64,000 nt of DNA from Vreelandella sp031769195 (GTDB lineage: Bacteria; Pseudomonadota; Gammaproteobacteria; Pseudomonadales; Halomonadaceae), in NCBI RefSeq assembly GCF_031769195.1, contig NZ_JAVHNP010000001.1, forward strand, positions 744,001-808,000, given 5' to 3'. Of this stretch, positions 44,638 through 53,661 are shown piece by piece. Numbering within the stretch: position 1 is the stretch's first letter; every line of letters starts with the position of its first letter. Below the pieces are notes generated by a model. The model made no database searches. It saw nothing but the letters and a program-made list of their open reading frames with translations, and was not told the origin of the DNA. The translations under genes were made by a program, and so were the position numbers.

Positions 44638-44781
44638 TGTGTATCAGCGACTAACGTCGCAGGCCACTAAAGTCGTAAAGCACTTATCGGCATGTCTCTG
44701 TACATTCACCCCGGCTAAATAAGCGTGGCTCTCTAAATCACTGCGCGCTTTTCACCCTCCCTGACCAGTTGAGTGCTTTAC

Positions 44782-46251
44782 ATGATTACGTTCATTCTCT
44801 CGATAGTGCTATTAGTCGTGGGTTACTTTACCTACGGCAAGTTTGTCGAGCGCGTGTTTGTCGCCGACCGTAAGCGTCAAACACCGGCGTTCAGTATGCG
44901 CGACGATATCGACTACGTGCCGATGAATACCACGCGCAACTCGCTTATTCAGCTGCTTAACATTGCCGGCGTGGGGCCGATTTTCGGTCCAATTTTGGGC
45001 GCGCTGTATGGCCCTGTCGCGTTTGTGTGGATTGTGATTGGCTGCATTTTCGCAGGCGCGGTTCACGACTATTTAACCGGCATGATCTCCATTCGTAATC
45101 ACGGTGCCCACCTCCCCCAGTTAGCAGGCAAATTTCTGGGCAAAACGATGAAGCACGTGGTCAACGGCTTTGCGATTTTGCTGCTGCTGTTGGTGGGTAC
45201 CGTATTTGTTACCTCTCCGGCAGCCCTGCTGGCCAACATGACATCGCTCTCGCTGACGCTGATCATCCTGGCGATTTTTGCCTACTACCTGATCGCCACG
45301 CTGCTGCCGATTGATAAAGTGATCGGGCGCATTTACCCCTACTTCGGCGCGCTGCTGCTGTTTAGCGCTGCGGGTATCGGGATTGGTTTGGTCGTCACGG
45401 GTGCGCCCATTCCCGAACTGTCTTTCCAGAACATGCATCCGGATAACGCCCCGATCTTCCCGCTGCTGTTCTTAACCATCTCCTGCGGCGCGCTTTCTGG
45501 TTTCCATGCCACCCAAACGCCGATTATTTCGCGTACCACTGAAAACGAAACCAACGGTCGTAAAATTTTCTACGGCATGATGATCGCCGAAGGCGTGATT
45601 GCCATGATTTGGGCTGCCGCCGCCATGAGCCTGTTCTACGGCGACCAGTCGCTTTCCGATGTATTAGCAGCAGGTGGCCCAGCCGCCGTGGTCAGTGAAG
45701 TCTCTACCACCATGCTAGGCGCTGTGGGCGGCACCTTGGCCGTGCTGGGTGTGATTGTGCTACCCATTACCTCGGGTGACACGGCTTTCCGCAGCGCGCG
45801 CATGATTATTGCCGACTACCTGAAGATTGAGCAGAAGCCCATCGTTAAGCGCATTCTGATTGCACTGCCGCTGTTCGTGGCGTCCTACGCGCTGACGCAT
45901 ATGGATTTCACGCTGCTATGGCGCTACTTCTCCTGGGCGAACCAGACCACCGCCGTGATCGCGCTTTGGACTGGCACGATGTATCTAGTGCTATCGCGCA
46001 AGCCCTACTTGATCACGTCTATTCCCGCCGTGTTCATGACCATGGCGACCTTTACTTACCTCGCCTACGCGCCGATTGGCTTTAATCTACCGCTGCAAAC
46101 CAGTTACATCGTCGCAGCACTTGGCACGCTGATCTGTATTGCGCTGTTTATGAAGCGCGTACGCCGTCTAAGTCGCACAACCTTTAGCGTAGACGAGCCC
46201 GTACCTAACACGCTGAATCAAGACGCTACGCTTGCCACCAACAGCCGGTAA
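44782..46251 (+). CDS. cstA: CstA-family carbon-starvation transporter
   Basis: 489-residue membrane protein with 12 or more hydrophobic segments; the short form of the CstA/BtsT family, which imports pyruvate or peptides when carbon is scarce. NTTRNSLIQLLNIAGVGPIFGPILGALYGP and GAVHDYLTGMISIRNHG are signature blocks; SGDTAFRSARMI follows later. The ATG at 44782 is favoured over the GTG three codons upstream. The C-terminus is short relative to E. coli CstA. It stands alone between two terminators. Confidence 0.9.
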   Translation: MITFILSIVLLVVGYFTYGKFVERVFVADRKRQTPAFSMRDDIDYVPMNTTRNSLIQLLNIAGVGPIFGPILGALYGPVAFVWIVIGCIFAGAVHDYLTGMISIRNHGAHLPQLAGKFLGKTMKHVVNGFAILLLLLVGTVFVTSPAALLANMTSLSLTLIILAIFAYYLIATLLPIDKVIGRIYPYFGALLLFSAAGIGIGLVVTGAPIPELSFQNMHPDNAPIFPLLFLTISCGALSGFHATQTPIISRTTENETNGRKIFYGMMIAEGVIAMIWAAAAMSLFYGDQSLSDVLAAGGPAAVVSEVSTTMLGAVGGTLAVLGVIVLPITSGDTAFRSARMIIADYLKIEQKPIVKRILIALPLFVASYALTHMDFTLLWRYFSWANQTTAVIALWTGTMYLVLSRKPYLITSIPAVFMTMATFTYLAYAPIGFNLPLQTSYIVAALGTLICIALFMKRVRRLSRTTFSVDEPVPNTLNQDATLATNSR

Positions 46252-46280
46252 CACTCGTAAACTACTTGCTGTAAAACGCA

Positions 46281-46313
46281 AAACGGGCAGCCCCTTGGGG
46301 CTGCCCGTTTTTA
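46281..46313. terminator. Bidirectional terminator between cstA and bfr
   Basis: AAACGGGCAGCCCC, TT, GGGGCTGCCCGTTT with A and T runs outside the stem. Confidence 0.92.
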
Positions 46314-46354
46314 TTGGCTAGCGCTTTATCGGCGTTGGCCAAGCAGACAACGCT

Positions 46355-46840
46355 TTAGCCTTCGTCAGTGGCCAGCGCCATATGCGTTTGCAGATAGTTC
46401 TGGATACCGACTTGCTCGATCAGTTTGAGCTGAGTTTCGATATGATCGATGTGACCTTCTTCATCTGCCAGCAGGTCACGCAGCAGATCGCGTGTCACGT
46501 AGTCTTTTACGCTTTCGCAGTACGTGATGGCTTCGATGTAGTCGTTGCGGCCGTCGTGCTCAATTTTAAGATCGCACTCCAGCATCTCTTTAACGTTTTC
46601 ACCGATGTGCAGCTTGCCGAGATCCTGCAGGTTCGGAATACCTTCCAGGAACAAAATACGCTCGATCAGCTTGTCAGCGTGCTGCATTTCCTCGATGGAC
46701 TCGTCGTATTCCCACTTTGCCAGCGTTTTCAAACCCCAGTCTTTGTACATTTTGGAGTGTAAAAAATACTGGTTGATCGCTACCAACTCGTTACCCAAAG
46801 CAATATTGAGATGCTGAAGTACCTTCGGATCGCCTTTCAT
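46355..46840 (-). CDS. bfr: Bacterioferritin
   Basis: 161-residue iron-storage subunit (24-mer cage). Ferroxidase ligands Glu18, Glu51, His54, Glu94, Glu127 and His130 can be lined up with E. coli Bfr (GNELVAINQYF, EEMQHADKLIERILFLEG, DEEGHID), and the heme-ligand methionine lies in EEMQHAD, so this is the heme-binding type. It stores iron as ferric mineral. bfd lies about 290 bases upstream on the same strand but has its own regulatory region, as expected for opposite iron responses. Confidence 0.95.
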   Translation of the reverse strand: MKGDPKVLQHLNIALGNELVAINQYFLHSKMYKDWGLKTLAKWEYDESIEEMQHADKLIERILFLEGIPNLQDLGKLHIGENVKEMLECDLKIEHDGRNDYIEAITYCESVKDYVTRDLLRDLLADEEGHIDHIETQLKLIEQVGIQNYLQTHMALATDEG

Positions 46841-47131
46841 GCCGTCACCTTTTTTGCGTACCGTTTTTGAATACAGTAGTTGCGTACCGTCTTAACCATA
46901 CCCTGCCTAACTCTTATCGACAGTTCGCTTATGCAAAAACCTTCATGCAAAGCACTGTTATTCAAAGACCTAGGAGGCAAAGCACGTTCTAGAAGGCACC
47001 CTTACGTTAATCAAGGAGTATAGGTCAAAAAAAGACTTACTCCCAACGCTGTTGAGAGTATCAATAGAAAGGGCAAAAGCTCAAGTAAATCAATTATTTG
47101 CTAACGATAAGCCTAACAAGAGTGATTCGCG
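46841..47131. other. Intergenic region between bfd and bfr
   Basis: No gene supported. GCGTACCG occurs twice about 25 bases apart next to the bfr start. A/T-rich sequence near the bfd end may hold the bfr promoter; no terminator with a clear T-run was found. Confidence 0.4.
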
Positions 47132-47338
47132 TCATACGGCGTAAGCGAGACTCATATCCGACTCTGCGCGGGCGGCCTGGACGGCCTCGCGGGTGAGCGA
47201 TTTGGCAAAGCAGGCGCATTTACCGCATTGGGTAGCACAGCCCGTGGCTTCGCGTACTTCTCGCCAGCTGCGCGCTCCGTCGCTAACCTGCTGGCGAATC
47301 TGATGGTCGGTTACTCCCTTGCACACACATACGTACAT
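47132..47338 (-). CDS. bfd: Bacterioferritin-associated ferredoxin
   Basis: 68-residue [2Fe-2S] protein; cysteines 4, 6, 38 and 41 give the C-x-C-x31-C-x2-C spacing of Bfd. It reduces the heme of bacterioferritin to release stored iron during iron shortage. A Fur-like site lies upstream, consistent with iron-starvation induction. The Shine-Dalgarno GAGGTG is locked in the 3' arm of a perfect 8-bp hairpin directly ahead of the ATG, suggesting an extra translational control. Confidence 0.94.
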   Translation of the reverse strand: MYVCVCKGVTDHQIRQQVSDGARSWREVREATGCATQCGKCACFAKSLTREAVQAARAESDMSLAYAV

Positions 47339-47343
47339 GGCAA

Positions 47344-47366
47344 CACCTCATAAAAATCATGAGGTG
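47344..47366 (-). promoter_or_regulatory. Hairpin covering the bfd Shine-Dalgarno
   Basis: On the minus strand CACCTCAT, a seven-base T-rich loop, then ATGAGGTG, and the bfd ATG five bases later. The second arm contains the ribosome site, so folding would block initiation. Confidence 0.7.
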
Positions 47367-47368
47367 AA

Positions 47369-47387
47369 TGTAAATGATTCGCATACA
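47369..47387. promoter_or_regulatory. Fur-like box upstream of bfd
   Basis: TGTAAATGATTCGCATACA carries the AATGATTC/GCAT pattern of Fur sites with outer TGTA/TACA symmetry. It lies just upstream of the hairpin. The match is by eye. Confidence 0.5.
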
Positions 47388-47496
47388 TCTTTTCAAGTAG
47401 AAAACGTTGTTCTTTAGTATCGATTCGCCTTAAGACAATTGAGACGTGCGATAAACTATTGGTTAGCCGTTTTTTTCCGCCCAAAACACCTGGCTA

Positions 47497-47973
47497 TTAT
47501 TTTTTCGGAAGCACGACGGTTTCTGTCTTAGAGGCGATATCTGGCCAGCTTCTGCGCTGTCCATCAAACAGCACCCACCAATAGCCGATACCGAATGCCG
47601 CCAGGGAAAGCCAAGCGGTCGCGCAGCGAATCAAACTCTGCTGCAAGGTAATCGCATGGCCATCCAGCGTTTGCACCCGTAAACGCCATGCCTGCATGCC
47701 GAGTGTCATCCCGCCACGACGCCAGGAATACACAAAGAATAGCGTGACGAAAAACAGCAGCATTACCCTAAGGCTCCAGATATCAAACGCGGTGGTACCA
47801 ATTTCTTCCGCTGTTTGGCCAAGCACAAAGCGAAACAAGGCCAAGTGCACCACCGTCACGGCAATCCAGATAGCGGTCACCAAAAAGCCGTCGTACAGCA
47901 TGGCACCTAAACGGCGAGCCAGCCCTGCAGGCCAAACGTCGTCTAACTGGGTAAAGCGTCGCGTGTTTGTCAC
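47497..47973 (-). CDS. RDD-family membrane protein
   Basis: 158-residue inner-membrane protein with three hydrophobic segments. AGLARRLGAMLYDGFLV carries the Arg and Asp of the RDD domain, and GMTLGMQAWRLRV the later conserved block. Function is unsettled; transport roles have been proposed for some members. A GTG start at 47973 has GAGGAAAG ahead of it. It lies downstream of lptG in the same direction, a frequent neighbour in related genomes. Confidence 0.85.
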   Translation of the reverse strand: MTNTRRFTQLDDVWPAGLARRLGAMLYDGFLVTAIWIAVTVVHLALFRFVLGQTAEEIGTTAFDIWSLRVMLLFFVTLFFVYSWRRGGMTLGMQAWRLRVQTLDGHAITLQQSLIRCATAWLSLAAFGIGYWWVLFDGQRRSWPDIASKTETVVLPKK

Positions 47974-48008
47974 TACTTCTTTCCTCTTTATTTAGCGCTT
48001 CGCCATCA

Positions 48009-49079
48009 TTAGCCATTGCGGCGCAGGAAATAGATTCCCACTACGGCACAGGCCAGTGTGGGAACTAAAACGGCCCACACCGGTGAAAAACCAAAGATCG
48101 TTGAGGCGGGCGCTAGCAAGTCCTGAACGTACTTAAAGACCAAGCCGGTCACCACCCCATAGAACACCCGCGTGCCTGCCGCCACCGAACGCAGTGGGCC
48201 AAACACAAACGAGGCGGCGATGAGCACCAGCGACCCCATGGTGAGCGGCATGAGCACTTTCTGCCAGAAATAGAGCAGCGGCTGATCTGCCTGTAGGTTT
48301 TGGCTTTGCAGGAAGTTGGCATAGGCCCACAGCTCGCTGGGGGCCTGGCTTTCGATATCGCGCAGCAGTCGCTCCAGCTGGGTGGGCGTGAGCGCCGTCT
48401 CCCAGGCGGCATTGGGCTGGTAATCTGATTCAGTGCGGTTATCAAAAATACGCGTGGTGGTGACGCCCTCCAGCAACCAAGCGCCCTCTTCCCAGTGGGC
48501 ACGATTGGCGTGAGTGGCTTCGATTAAACGCCGCTCATCAAAACGGTAGCGGGTTAAATCCAATACCACGTTATCCGCCCGAATGGCGCCAAAACGATAG
48601 ACGCTGTCGCCTTCAAACTGCCAGCCGCTGCGCGAAGTGAGCATGGCGCCCTCGCCTTGGCGCTGTTCTAAACGCCAGGCTTCGGCGTACTGTTCGGTAC
48701 GCGGGCTGACAAATTCCGCCACCAGCAGCACCACTACCACGACCAGCAGTACGGGCTTCATTACGCCCCATACAATGCGCGCCAACGAACGGCCCGCTGC
48801 CCGCATCACGGTGAGTTCATTGCTAGACGCCATGCTGCCAAGACCAATCAGTGCTCCAATCAGCACCGCGACTGGCGCGTACTGGTAAAAACGCCAAGGG
48901 AGACGCATACCCAAATAGAGCAGCACGTCTAAAGCGCTGTAGTCGCCCTGGGTGTCGCCTAAATCACCGATGTAAGCAATGGTGATATCTAGCCCCAGTA
49001 GAACAAACTGCACCACCACAATCGCTGCAAGCACGTTGCGGGCAATATATCGATCCAATTGATCCATTCTGATCAGCAT
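48009..49079 (-). CDS. lptG: LPS export permease LptG
   Basis: 356-residue subunit of the LptB2FG complex that extracts lipopolysaccharide from the inner membrane and feeds the periplasmic Lpt bridge. Three N-terminal hydrophobic segments, a periplasmic domain (about 125-260) and three C-terminal segments match YjgP/YjgQ proteins. The start overlaps the lptF stop by one base (TAATG), with AAGGGA ahead. LptB is encoded elsewhere. Probably essential. Confidence 0.93.
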   Translation of the reverse strand: MLIRMDQLDRYIARNVLAAIVVVQFVLLGLDITIAYIGDLGDTQGDYSALDVLLYLGMRLPWRFYQYAPVAVLIGALIGLGSMASSNELTVMRAAGRSLARIVWGVMKPVLLVVVVVLLVAEFVSPRTEQYAEAWRLEQRQGEGAMLTSRSGWQFEGDSVYRFGAIRADNVVLDLTRYRFDERRLIEATHANRAHWEEGAWLLEGVTTTRIFDNRTESDYQPNAAWETALTPTQLERLLRDIESQAPSELWAYANFLQSQNLQADQPLLYFWQKVLMPLTMGSLVLIAASFVFGPLRSVAAGTRVFYGVVTGLVFKYVQDLLAPASTIFGFSPVWAVLVPTLACAVVGIYFLRRNG

Positions 49080-50158
49080 TAGCGCATTCCCTTACGTTGC
49101 GAGTGCCACAGCAGTAGCAACCCAAGCCCCAAGAACAAGCCATGCACGGGCCACACACCTAATCCTGCGGCAAGCGCGCCGCTGCCAATCGCATCCACCG
49201 CGGCGAGCAGTAAGCTTAGGTAAGCGACATAAAGAAACACCGCCGGAAGCAGCTTGGCAAAACGCCCTTGGCGCGGGTTTACCCGCGACAGTGGCTGTGC
49301 CAGCAGTGCCAGAATAAAGACCATCAAGGGTAGCCCTGCCCGCCACTGAAACTGCGCCTGCGCGCGCGGGTCAGGGTTTTGCCACAGATCAGCGGTAGTG
49401 GCGTACTCCAGCGAGTTCAGCTCCTGACGATCCCGACTCAAGCCAAGTCGAAGCGTATAGCGCTCAAAGGTGAGCCGCTCAGCATCTTGCCGCCCGGGCG
49501 TCACGCCGTAGCGCTCGCCATCTTCTAATACTAAGAATCGGCTGCCGGTATCCACTCGCGTCTCTTGATACCCCGACCCTGCCCGGGTGATATAGCTGTG
49601 GGTCTTTTCCGCACCGGCCATGGGCTGCTCATGCACCAGAACCTCCTGCATCTCGGTGCCGTCGCTGCTGAAATCGGTAATATAGGCCGTGCGCCCACCG
49701 CCAAAATCTTGAAAGCGCCCTGGCGCTAGTACCGATACATCAAGACGGCTGCGCTGCTCTTCTAGTGCGGCTTCTGTTTTTAGCGCCCCCGCAGGGGTCA
49801 GCCACAGGCTGCATAGGCCTACCAGCACGGCCACCACCGACGCGGGCAGCAGCGTTACGCGAAAAAGACGCGTCGGGCTCATGCCGCACGCCACCATCAC
49901 GGTAATTTCACTGTTCATATAGAGCTGCCCGTAGGCCAGCAGAATGCCGAGAAAAAACGACAGCGGCAGAATCAGCTCCATAAAGCCCGGCAGGTGAAAC
50001 ACCATCAGGCTACCTAGAATCGTGACCGGAAAGTCACCTTCAGCGGCATCCGAGAAGTAGCGGATAAAGCGGCTGCCCATAATGACTAGCAGCAGAATGC
50101 CTGCCACGGCAGACATCGTCAGTAACACTTCGCGAGTTAAGTACCGAAATAAAATCAA
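49079..50158 (-). CDS. lptF: LPS export permease LptF
   Basis: 359-residue partner of LptG with the same layout: three membrane segments, periplasmic beta-jellyroll domain, three more membrane segments. ILLVIMGSRFIRYFSDAAEG near the start is typical LptF. It is divergent from pepA across 134 bases, the common lptFG/pepA arrangement of gammaproteobacteria. Confidence 0.93.
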   Translation of the reverse strand: MILFRYLTREVLLTMSAVAGILLLVIMGSRFIRYFSDAAEGDFPVTILGSLMVFHLPGFMELILPLSFFLGILLAYGQLYMNSEITVMVACGMSPTRLFRVTLLPASVVAVLVGLCSLWLTPAGALKTEAALEEQRSRLDVSVLAPGRFQDFGGGRTAYITDFSSDGTEMQEVLVHEQPMAGAEKTHSYITRAGSGYQETRVDTGSRFLVLEDGERYGVTPGRQDAERLTFERYTLRLGLSRDRQELNSLEYATTADLWQNPDPRAQAQFQWRAGLPLMVFILALLAQPLSRVNPRQGRFAKLLPAVFLYVAYLSLLLAAVDAIGSGALAAGLGVWPVHGLFLGLGLLLLWHSQRKGMR

Positions 50159-50292
50159 CGCACTCTCCGACTAGTGGTGCAGGTTGCCATGCAATGCGCC
50201 CATGGCTTGGGTACACTAATCAAACTGGTAGAAAATACTCAATAACGGGGCATTATCCCGAATCACTCGTTGCTTGTCTTGTTGGAGACGTC

Positions 50293-51813
50293 ATGGAATT
50301 TTCCGTTCAGACCGCGAACCCAGCCAAAGCCGAAACGGCTTGCCTCGTTCTCCCTGTCTATAAAGGTAGCGACTTACTGCCCTCTGTCGCCAAATTAGAC
50401 GACGCCAGCGAGCGGTTAATCGGCCAACTGCTGGAGCGCGGCGACTTTGATGCCGCGCTGGGCAACGTTCAGCTGGTGCCCTTTGCTCCTGGGCTAGGCG
50501 CTGAGCGCATTCTGTTGGTGGGCTTGGGCGAGCGCGCAAAATGTCAGGAAGCGGCCTTTATTAAAGCCCTGGACGCCGCGATGGTGGCACTGACCAAACT
50601 ACCCATCGATGAAGCCAGCGCCACCTTTACCGACGTGCCGCTCGAAGGCCGCGACGCGGCCTGGAAAGCACGTAAAACGCTGGAAGCCGCAGAGCGCGCG
50701 ATTTACCGTTTTGATCAATTTAAGTCATCGCCTGCCAAGGCGCCCAGCTTGGCGAAGCTCACGCTGATTGTGAGCGATGCCAGCGACGCCCCCCTTGCCA
50801 AGCAAGGCGCCGCCCTAGGCACCGCCATTGGCCAAGGCATTAATGTCACCCGCACGCTCGGCAACCTACCGGGCAATGTGTGTACGCCGCGCTATTTAGC
50901 CGAACAGGCAGAAGCCTTGGGGCGCGAATCCCAAGGCGCGCTGGACGTCGACATTTTAGATGAAGAAGCCCTGGAAGCCCTCGGCGCTCACTCCCTGCTT
51001 TCCGTAGGCCGCGGCAGCGTCGAGCCAACACGGCTCATCGTGATGAAGTACCAGGGCGCAGATGACCCTGAAGAAGCCCCCCATGTGCTGATCGGCAAAG
51101 GCATCACCTTCGATACCGGCGGCATTTCGCTGAAGCCCGGCGAAGGCATGGATGAAATGAAGTTTGATATGGGCGGCGCGGCCAGCGTATTTGGTACCGT
51201 TAAAGCCGTGCTGGCTATCAAGCCCAAACTCAACGCGGTGTTTATTGTTGCCGCCGCTGAGAACATGCCCGACGGTGCGGCGACCAAGCCAGGCGATATT
51301 ATCAAAACCCTGAAAGGCTTGACGGTCGAAGTGCTCAACACTGACGCCGAAGGCCGCTTGGTGCTGTGCGATGCTCTCACCTATGCCGAGCGCTTTACCC
51401 CGGCCAGCGTGGTCGATATCGCCACCCTAACAGGCGCTGCCATTATCGCCTTGGGCCACCACGCAACGGGCCTGCTCTCTAACGATGACGACCTAGCGCT
51501 GGATCTATTAGACGCGGGTGAAACCGCCTGGGACCGCGCCTGGCATTTGCCGCTATGGGATGAGTACCAGGAGCAGCTGGACTCTAATTTCGCTGACCTC
51601 GCCAATATCGGTGGCCGCCCGGCCGGTACGATTACCGCCGCATGTTTCCTATCGCGCTTTGCCGACCACTTCCCCTGGGCGCACCTGGATATTGCCGGCA
51701 CTGCTTGGCACTCCGGCAAACAAAAAGGGGCTACTGGGCGCCCGGTGGGGCTGCTAACCCAGTATCTGCTTGATCGTGAATCCGACGCCCAAGTCGAAAA
51801 TAGCGACGACTAA
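50293..51813 (+). CDS. pepA: Leucyl aminopeptidase (M17)
   Basis: 506-residue cytosolic metallo-aminopeptidase, usually a hexamer with two Zn/Mn ions. NTDAEGRL is the M17 signature; FDTGGISLKPGEGMDEMKFDMGG holds further metal ligands and the catalytic lysine lies in GKGITFDTGG. GGAG precedes the ATG at 50293; upstream in-frame codons fall in the lptF promoter region. In E. coli PepA also acts as a DNA-binding architectural protein. It heads the pepA-holC-valS neighbourhood. Confidence 0.94.
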   Translation: MEFSVQTANPAKAETACLVLPVYKGSDLLPSVAKLDDASERLIGQLLERGDFDAALGNVQLVPFAPGLGAERILLVGLGERAKCQEAAFIKALDAAMVALTKLPIDEASATFTDVPLEGRDAAWKARKTLEAAERAIYRFDQFKSSPAKAPSLAKLTLIVSDASDAPLAKQGAALGTAIGQGINVTRTLGNLPGNVCTPRYLAEQAEALGRESQGALDVDILDEEALEALGAHSLLSVGRGSVEPTRLIVMKYQGADDPEEAPHVLIGKGITFDTGGISLKPGEGMDEMKFDMGGAASVFGTVKAVLAIKPKLNAVFIVAAAENMPDGAATKPGDIIKTLKGLTVEVLNTDAEGRLVLCDALTYAERFTPASVVDIATLTGAAIIALGHHATGLLSNDDDLALDLLDAGETAWDRAWHLPLWDEYQEQLDSNFADLANIGGRPAGTITAACFLSRFADHFPWAHLDIAGTAWHSGKQKGATGRPVGLLTQYLLDRESDAQVENSDD

Positions 51814-51834
51814 CCCTACAAACAGGCCAACAAT

Positions 51835-51857
51835 GGTTGCCTTTCGTTAACGCAACC
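51835..51857 (+). other. First hairpin in the pepA-ilvE spacer
   Basis: GGTTGC and GCAACC pair across an 11-base loop shortly after pepA. No T-run; possibly a weak transcript end or part of the ilvE leader. Confidence 0.35.
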
Positions 51858-51875
51858 GTTAAACCTGAAAGCATG

Positions 51876-51906
51876 AGCGTGTGCCGCTGATTAATAGGCA
51901 CACGCT
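51876..51906 (+). other. Second hairpin in the pepA-ilvE spacer
   Basis: AGCGTGTGCC and GGCACACGCT form a perfect 10-bp stem with an 11-base A/T-rich loop, about 60 bases before the ilvE start. No T-run follows. Confidence 0.5.
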
Positions 51907-51966
51907 ACCCCAACGATACGCTTACATACGCCCTTCGGGGCTTGGCTCTAGCGGAGAGAACACGCC

Positions 51967-53088
51967 GTGCCCACAGCTTCAGATGCTCAGTTTGAAACGC
52001 GTTTTGAAATCCTGCCATCCAACCAACCGATGGCCGATGCAATCCGTGACAATATCCTGCAAAACCCAGGGTTTGGTAAACACTTCACCGACCACATGGC
52101 CCACGTGCGCTGGACCGTCGATGCCGATTGGCACGGCCACCAAGTGCGCCCCTATGGCCCGCTCACCCTCGACCCCGCCGCTTCTGTGCTGCACTACGGT
52201 CAGGAGATCTTCGAGGGCATCAAGGCCTACCGCCATGCCGACGGCTCCGTGTGGACCTTCCGTCCGGAGAAGAACGCCGAGCGTTTTCGCCGCAGCGCCC
52301 GCCGCCTAGCGCTTCCCGAGCTTTCCGATGAGGACTTCATCGGTTCACTCAAAGCACTGCTGGCACAAGATCACGCTTGGGTGCCCACGCCCGCCAGCGA
52401 CGCCGACGAGTGCAGCCTCTACCTGCGCCCGTTTATGATCGCCTCCGAGGCTTTCCTTGGCGTGCGCCCGGCACACGAAGTGGACTACTACGTGATTGCC
52501 TCTCCGGCGGCGGCCTACTTCAAAGGCGGCATTGAACCGGTCTCTATCTGGCTCTCTTCCCACTACAAGCGTGCAGCCCCCGGCGGCACCGGCTTTGCCA
52601 AGTGTGGTGGCAACTATGCCGCCTCTCTGGCGGCCCAAAAAGAAGCGGTCGCCAACGGCTGTAGCCAAGTGGCCTTCCTGGACGCCGCTGAAAACAAGTG
52701 GATCGAAGAGCTGGGCGGCATGAACCTCTTCTTTGTCTACAAAGATGGTCGCTTAGTCACTCCGCGCCTGACCGATACCATTCTCGAAGGCGTTACCCGC
52801 AACTCTGTGTTAACCCTGGCCAAAGACGCAGGCCTGACGCCAGAAGAGCGCGCCATTAGCATCGATGAGTGGCGTGAAGGGGCGGCCTCCGGCGAGATTA
52901 CCGAGGTGTTCGCCTGCGGCACGGCTGCCGTGATTACGCCGGTGGGTGAACTGGTCACCGAAAACGAGCGTATTCGCCTTCAGGGTGATGGCAACAACGA
53001 AGTGGCCAAGCGCATTCGCAAAACCCTGCTCGACCTCCAGTACGGCCGTAGCGAAGATAAATACGGCTGGCTGACCCGCTTGGTATAA
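51967..53088 (+). CDS. ilvE: Branched-chain amino acid aminotransferase, type II
   Basis: 373-residue PLP (fold IV) aminotransferase for leucine, isoleucine and valine. HYGQEIFEGIKAYRHADG and FAKCGGNYAAS (Schiff-base Lys212) are typical of the longer, eukaryote/actinobacteria-like BCAT group rather than the roughly 300-residue E. coli IlvE. It begins with GTG, with GGAGAG ahead. It sits between pepA and holC, where most gammaproteobacteria have nothing, so it is an insertion into a conserved neighbourhood. Confidence 0.92.
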   Translation: MPTASDAQFETRFEILPSNQPMADAIRDNILQNPGFGKHFTDHMAHVRWTVDADWHGHQVRPYGPLTLDPAASVLHYGQEIFEGIKAYRHADGSVWTFRPEKNAERFRRSARRLALPELSDEDFIGSLKALLAQDHAWVPTPASDADECSLYLRPFMIASEAFLGVRPAHEVDYYVIASPAAAYFKGGIEPVSIWLSSHYKRAAPGGTGFAKCGGNYAASLAAQKEAVANGCSQVAFLDAAENKWIEELGGMNLFFVYKDGRLVTPRLTDTILEGVTRNSVLTLAKDAGLTPEERAISIDEWREGAASGEITEVFACGTAAVITPVGELVTENERIRLQGDGNNEVAKRIRKTLLDLQYGRSEDKYGWLTRLV

Positions 53089-53172
53089 CCCCCTAGCGTT
53101 CCCCAACACCTAGCCGCCACTCACACTGTGGCGGCTAGGTTGCCAAGCGCGTTGACCCCGCTGGAGCCACCG

Positions 53173-53604
53173 ATGGCACGCATCGATTTTTATATTCTGC
53201 CCGATACCACCCTAGACGCGCGTCTCCAGTTCGCCTGCAAGCTCGCCGAGACGATCCACCGCAAGGGCTATCGGCTGCACCTGCACTGCGAAGACAAAGC
53301 GCTGGCCGAGCAGGCCGACGAAGCGCTGTGGCAGTTTCGCGATGATGCCTACCTGCCCCACGCGCTGGAAGATAGCGAACTGGCCGCCAGTGTGCCCATC
53401 ACACTTGGCTGGCAGCAGCTGCCGGTGCCCACTGAAGAGACGGCGCTGCTGAACCTACACCCCGATATTCCCGAAGGTATTGAGCATTTCGCTCGAGTGG
53501 CCGAAATCATCAATCAACACCAACACGTGCTGGTCGCAAAGCGTGCCTGCTGGCAACGCTATAAAGCCCTTGGGCATGAAGTAGTGCCGCATAAGCTGGG
53601 ATAG
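53173..53604 (+). CDS. holC: DNA polymerase III chi subunit
   Basis: 143-residue clamp-loader accessory subunit that links psi to single-stranded-DNA-binding protein. The ARIDFYIL start and HLHCED, LWQFRDDAYLPH and LLNLHPDIPEG blocks are HolC signatures. GGAG six bases before the ATG at 53173 decides the start. In most relatives holC is followed directly by valS; here four transport/secretion genes plus SapC intervene. Confidence 0.92.
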   Translation: MARIDFYILPDTTLDARLQFACKLAETIHRKGYRLHLHCEDKALAEQADEALWQFRDDAYLPHALEDSELAASVPITLGWQQLPVPTEETALLNLHPDIPEGIEHFARVAEIINQHQHVLVAKRACWQRYKALGHEVVPHKLG

Positions 53605-53661
53605 CGCTCGACCACGTAAACCCCAGGCCCCATAACAACAACTCAATGGATGAGGCTGCCG

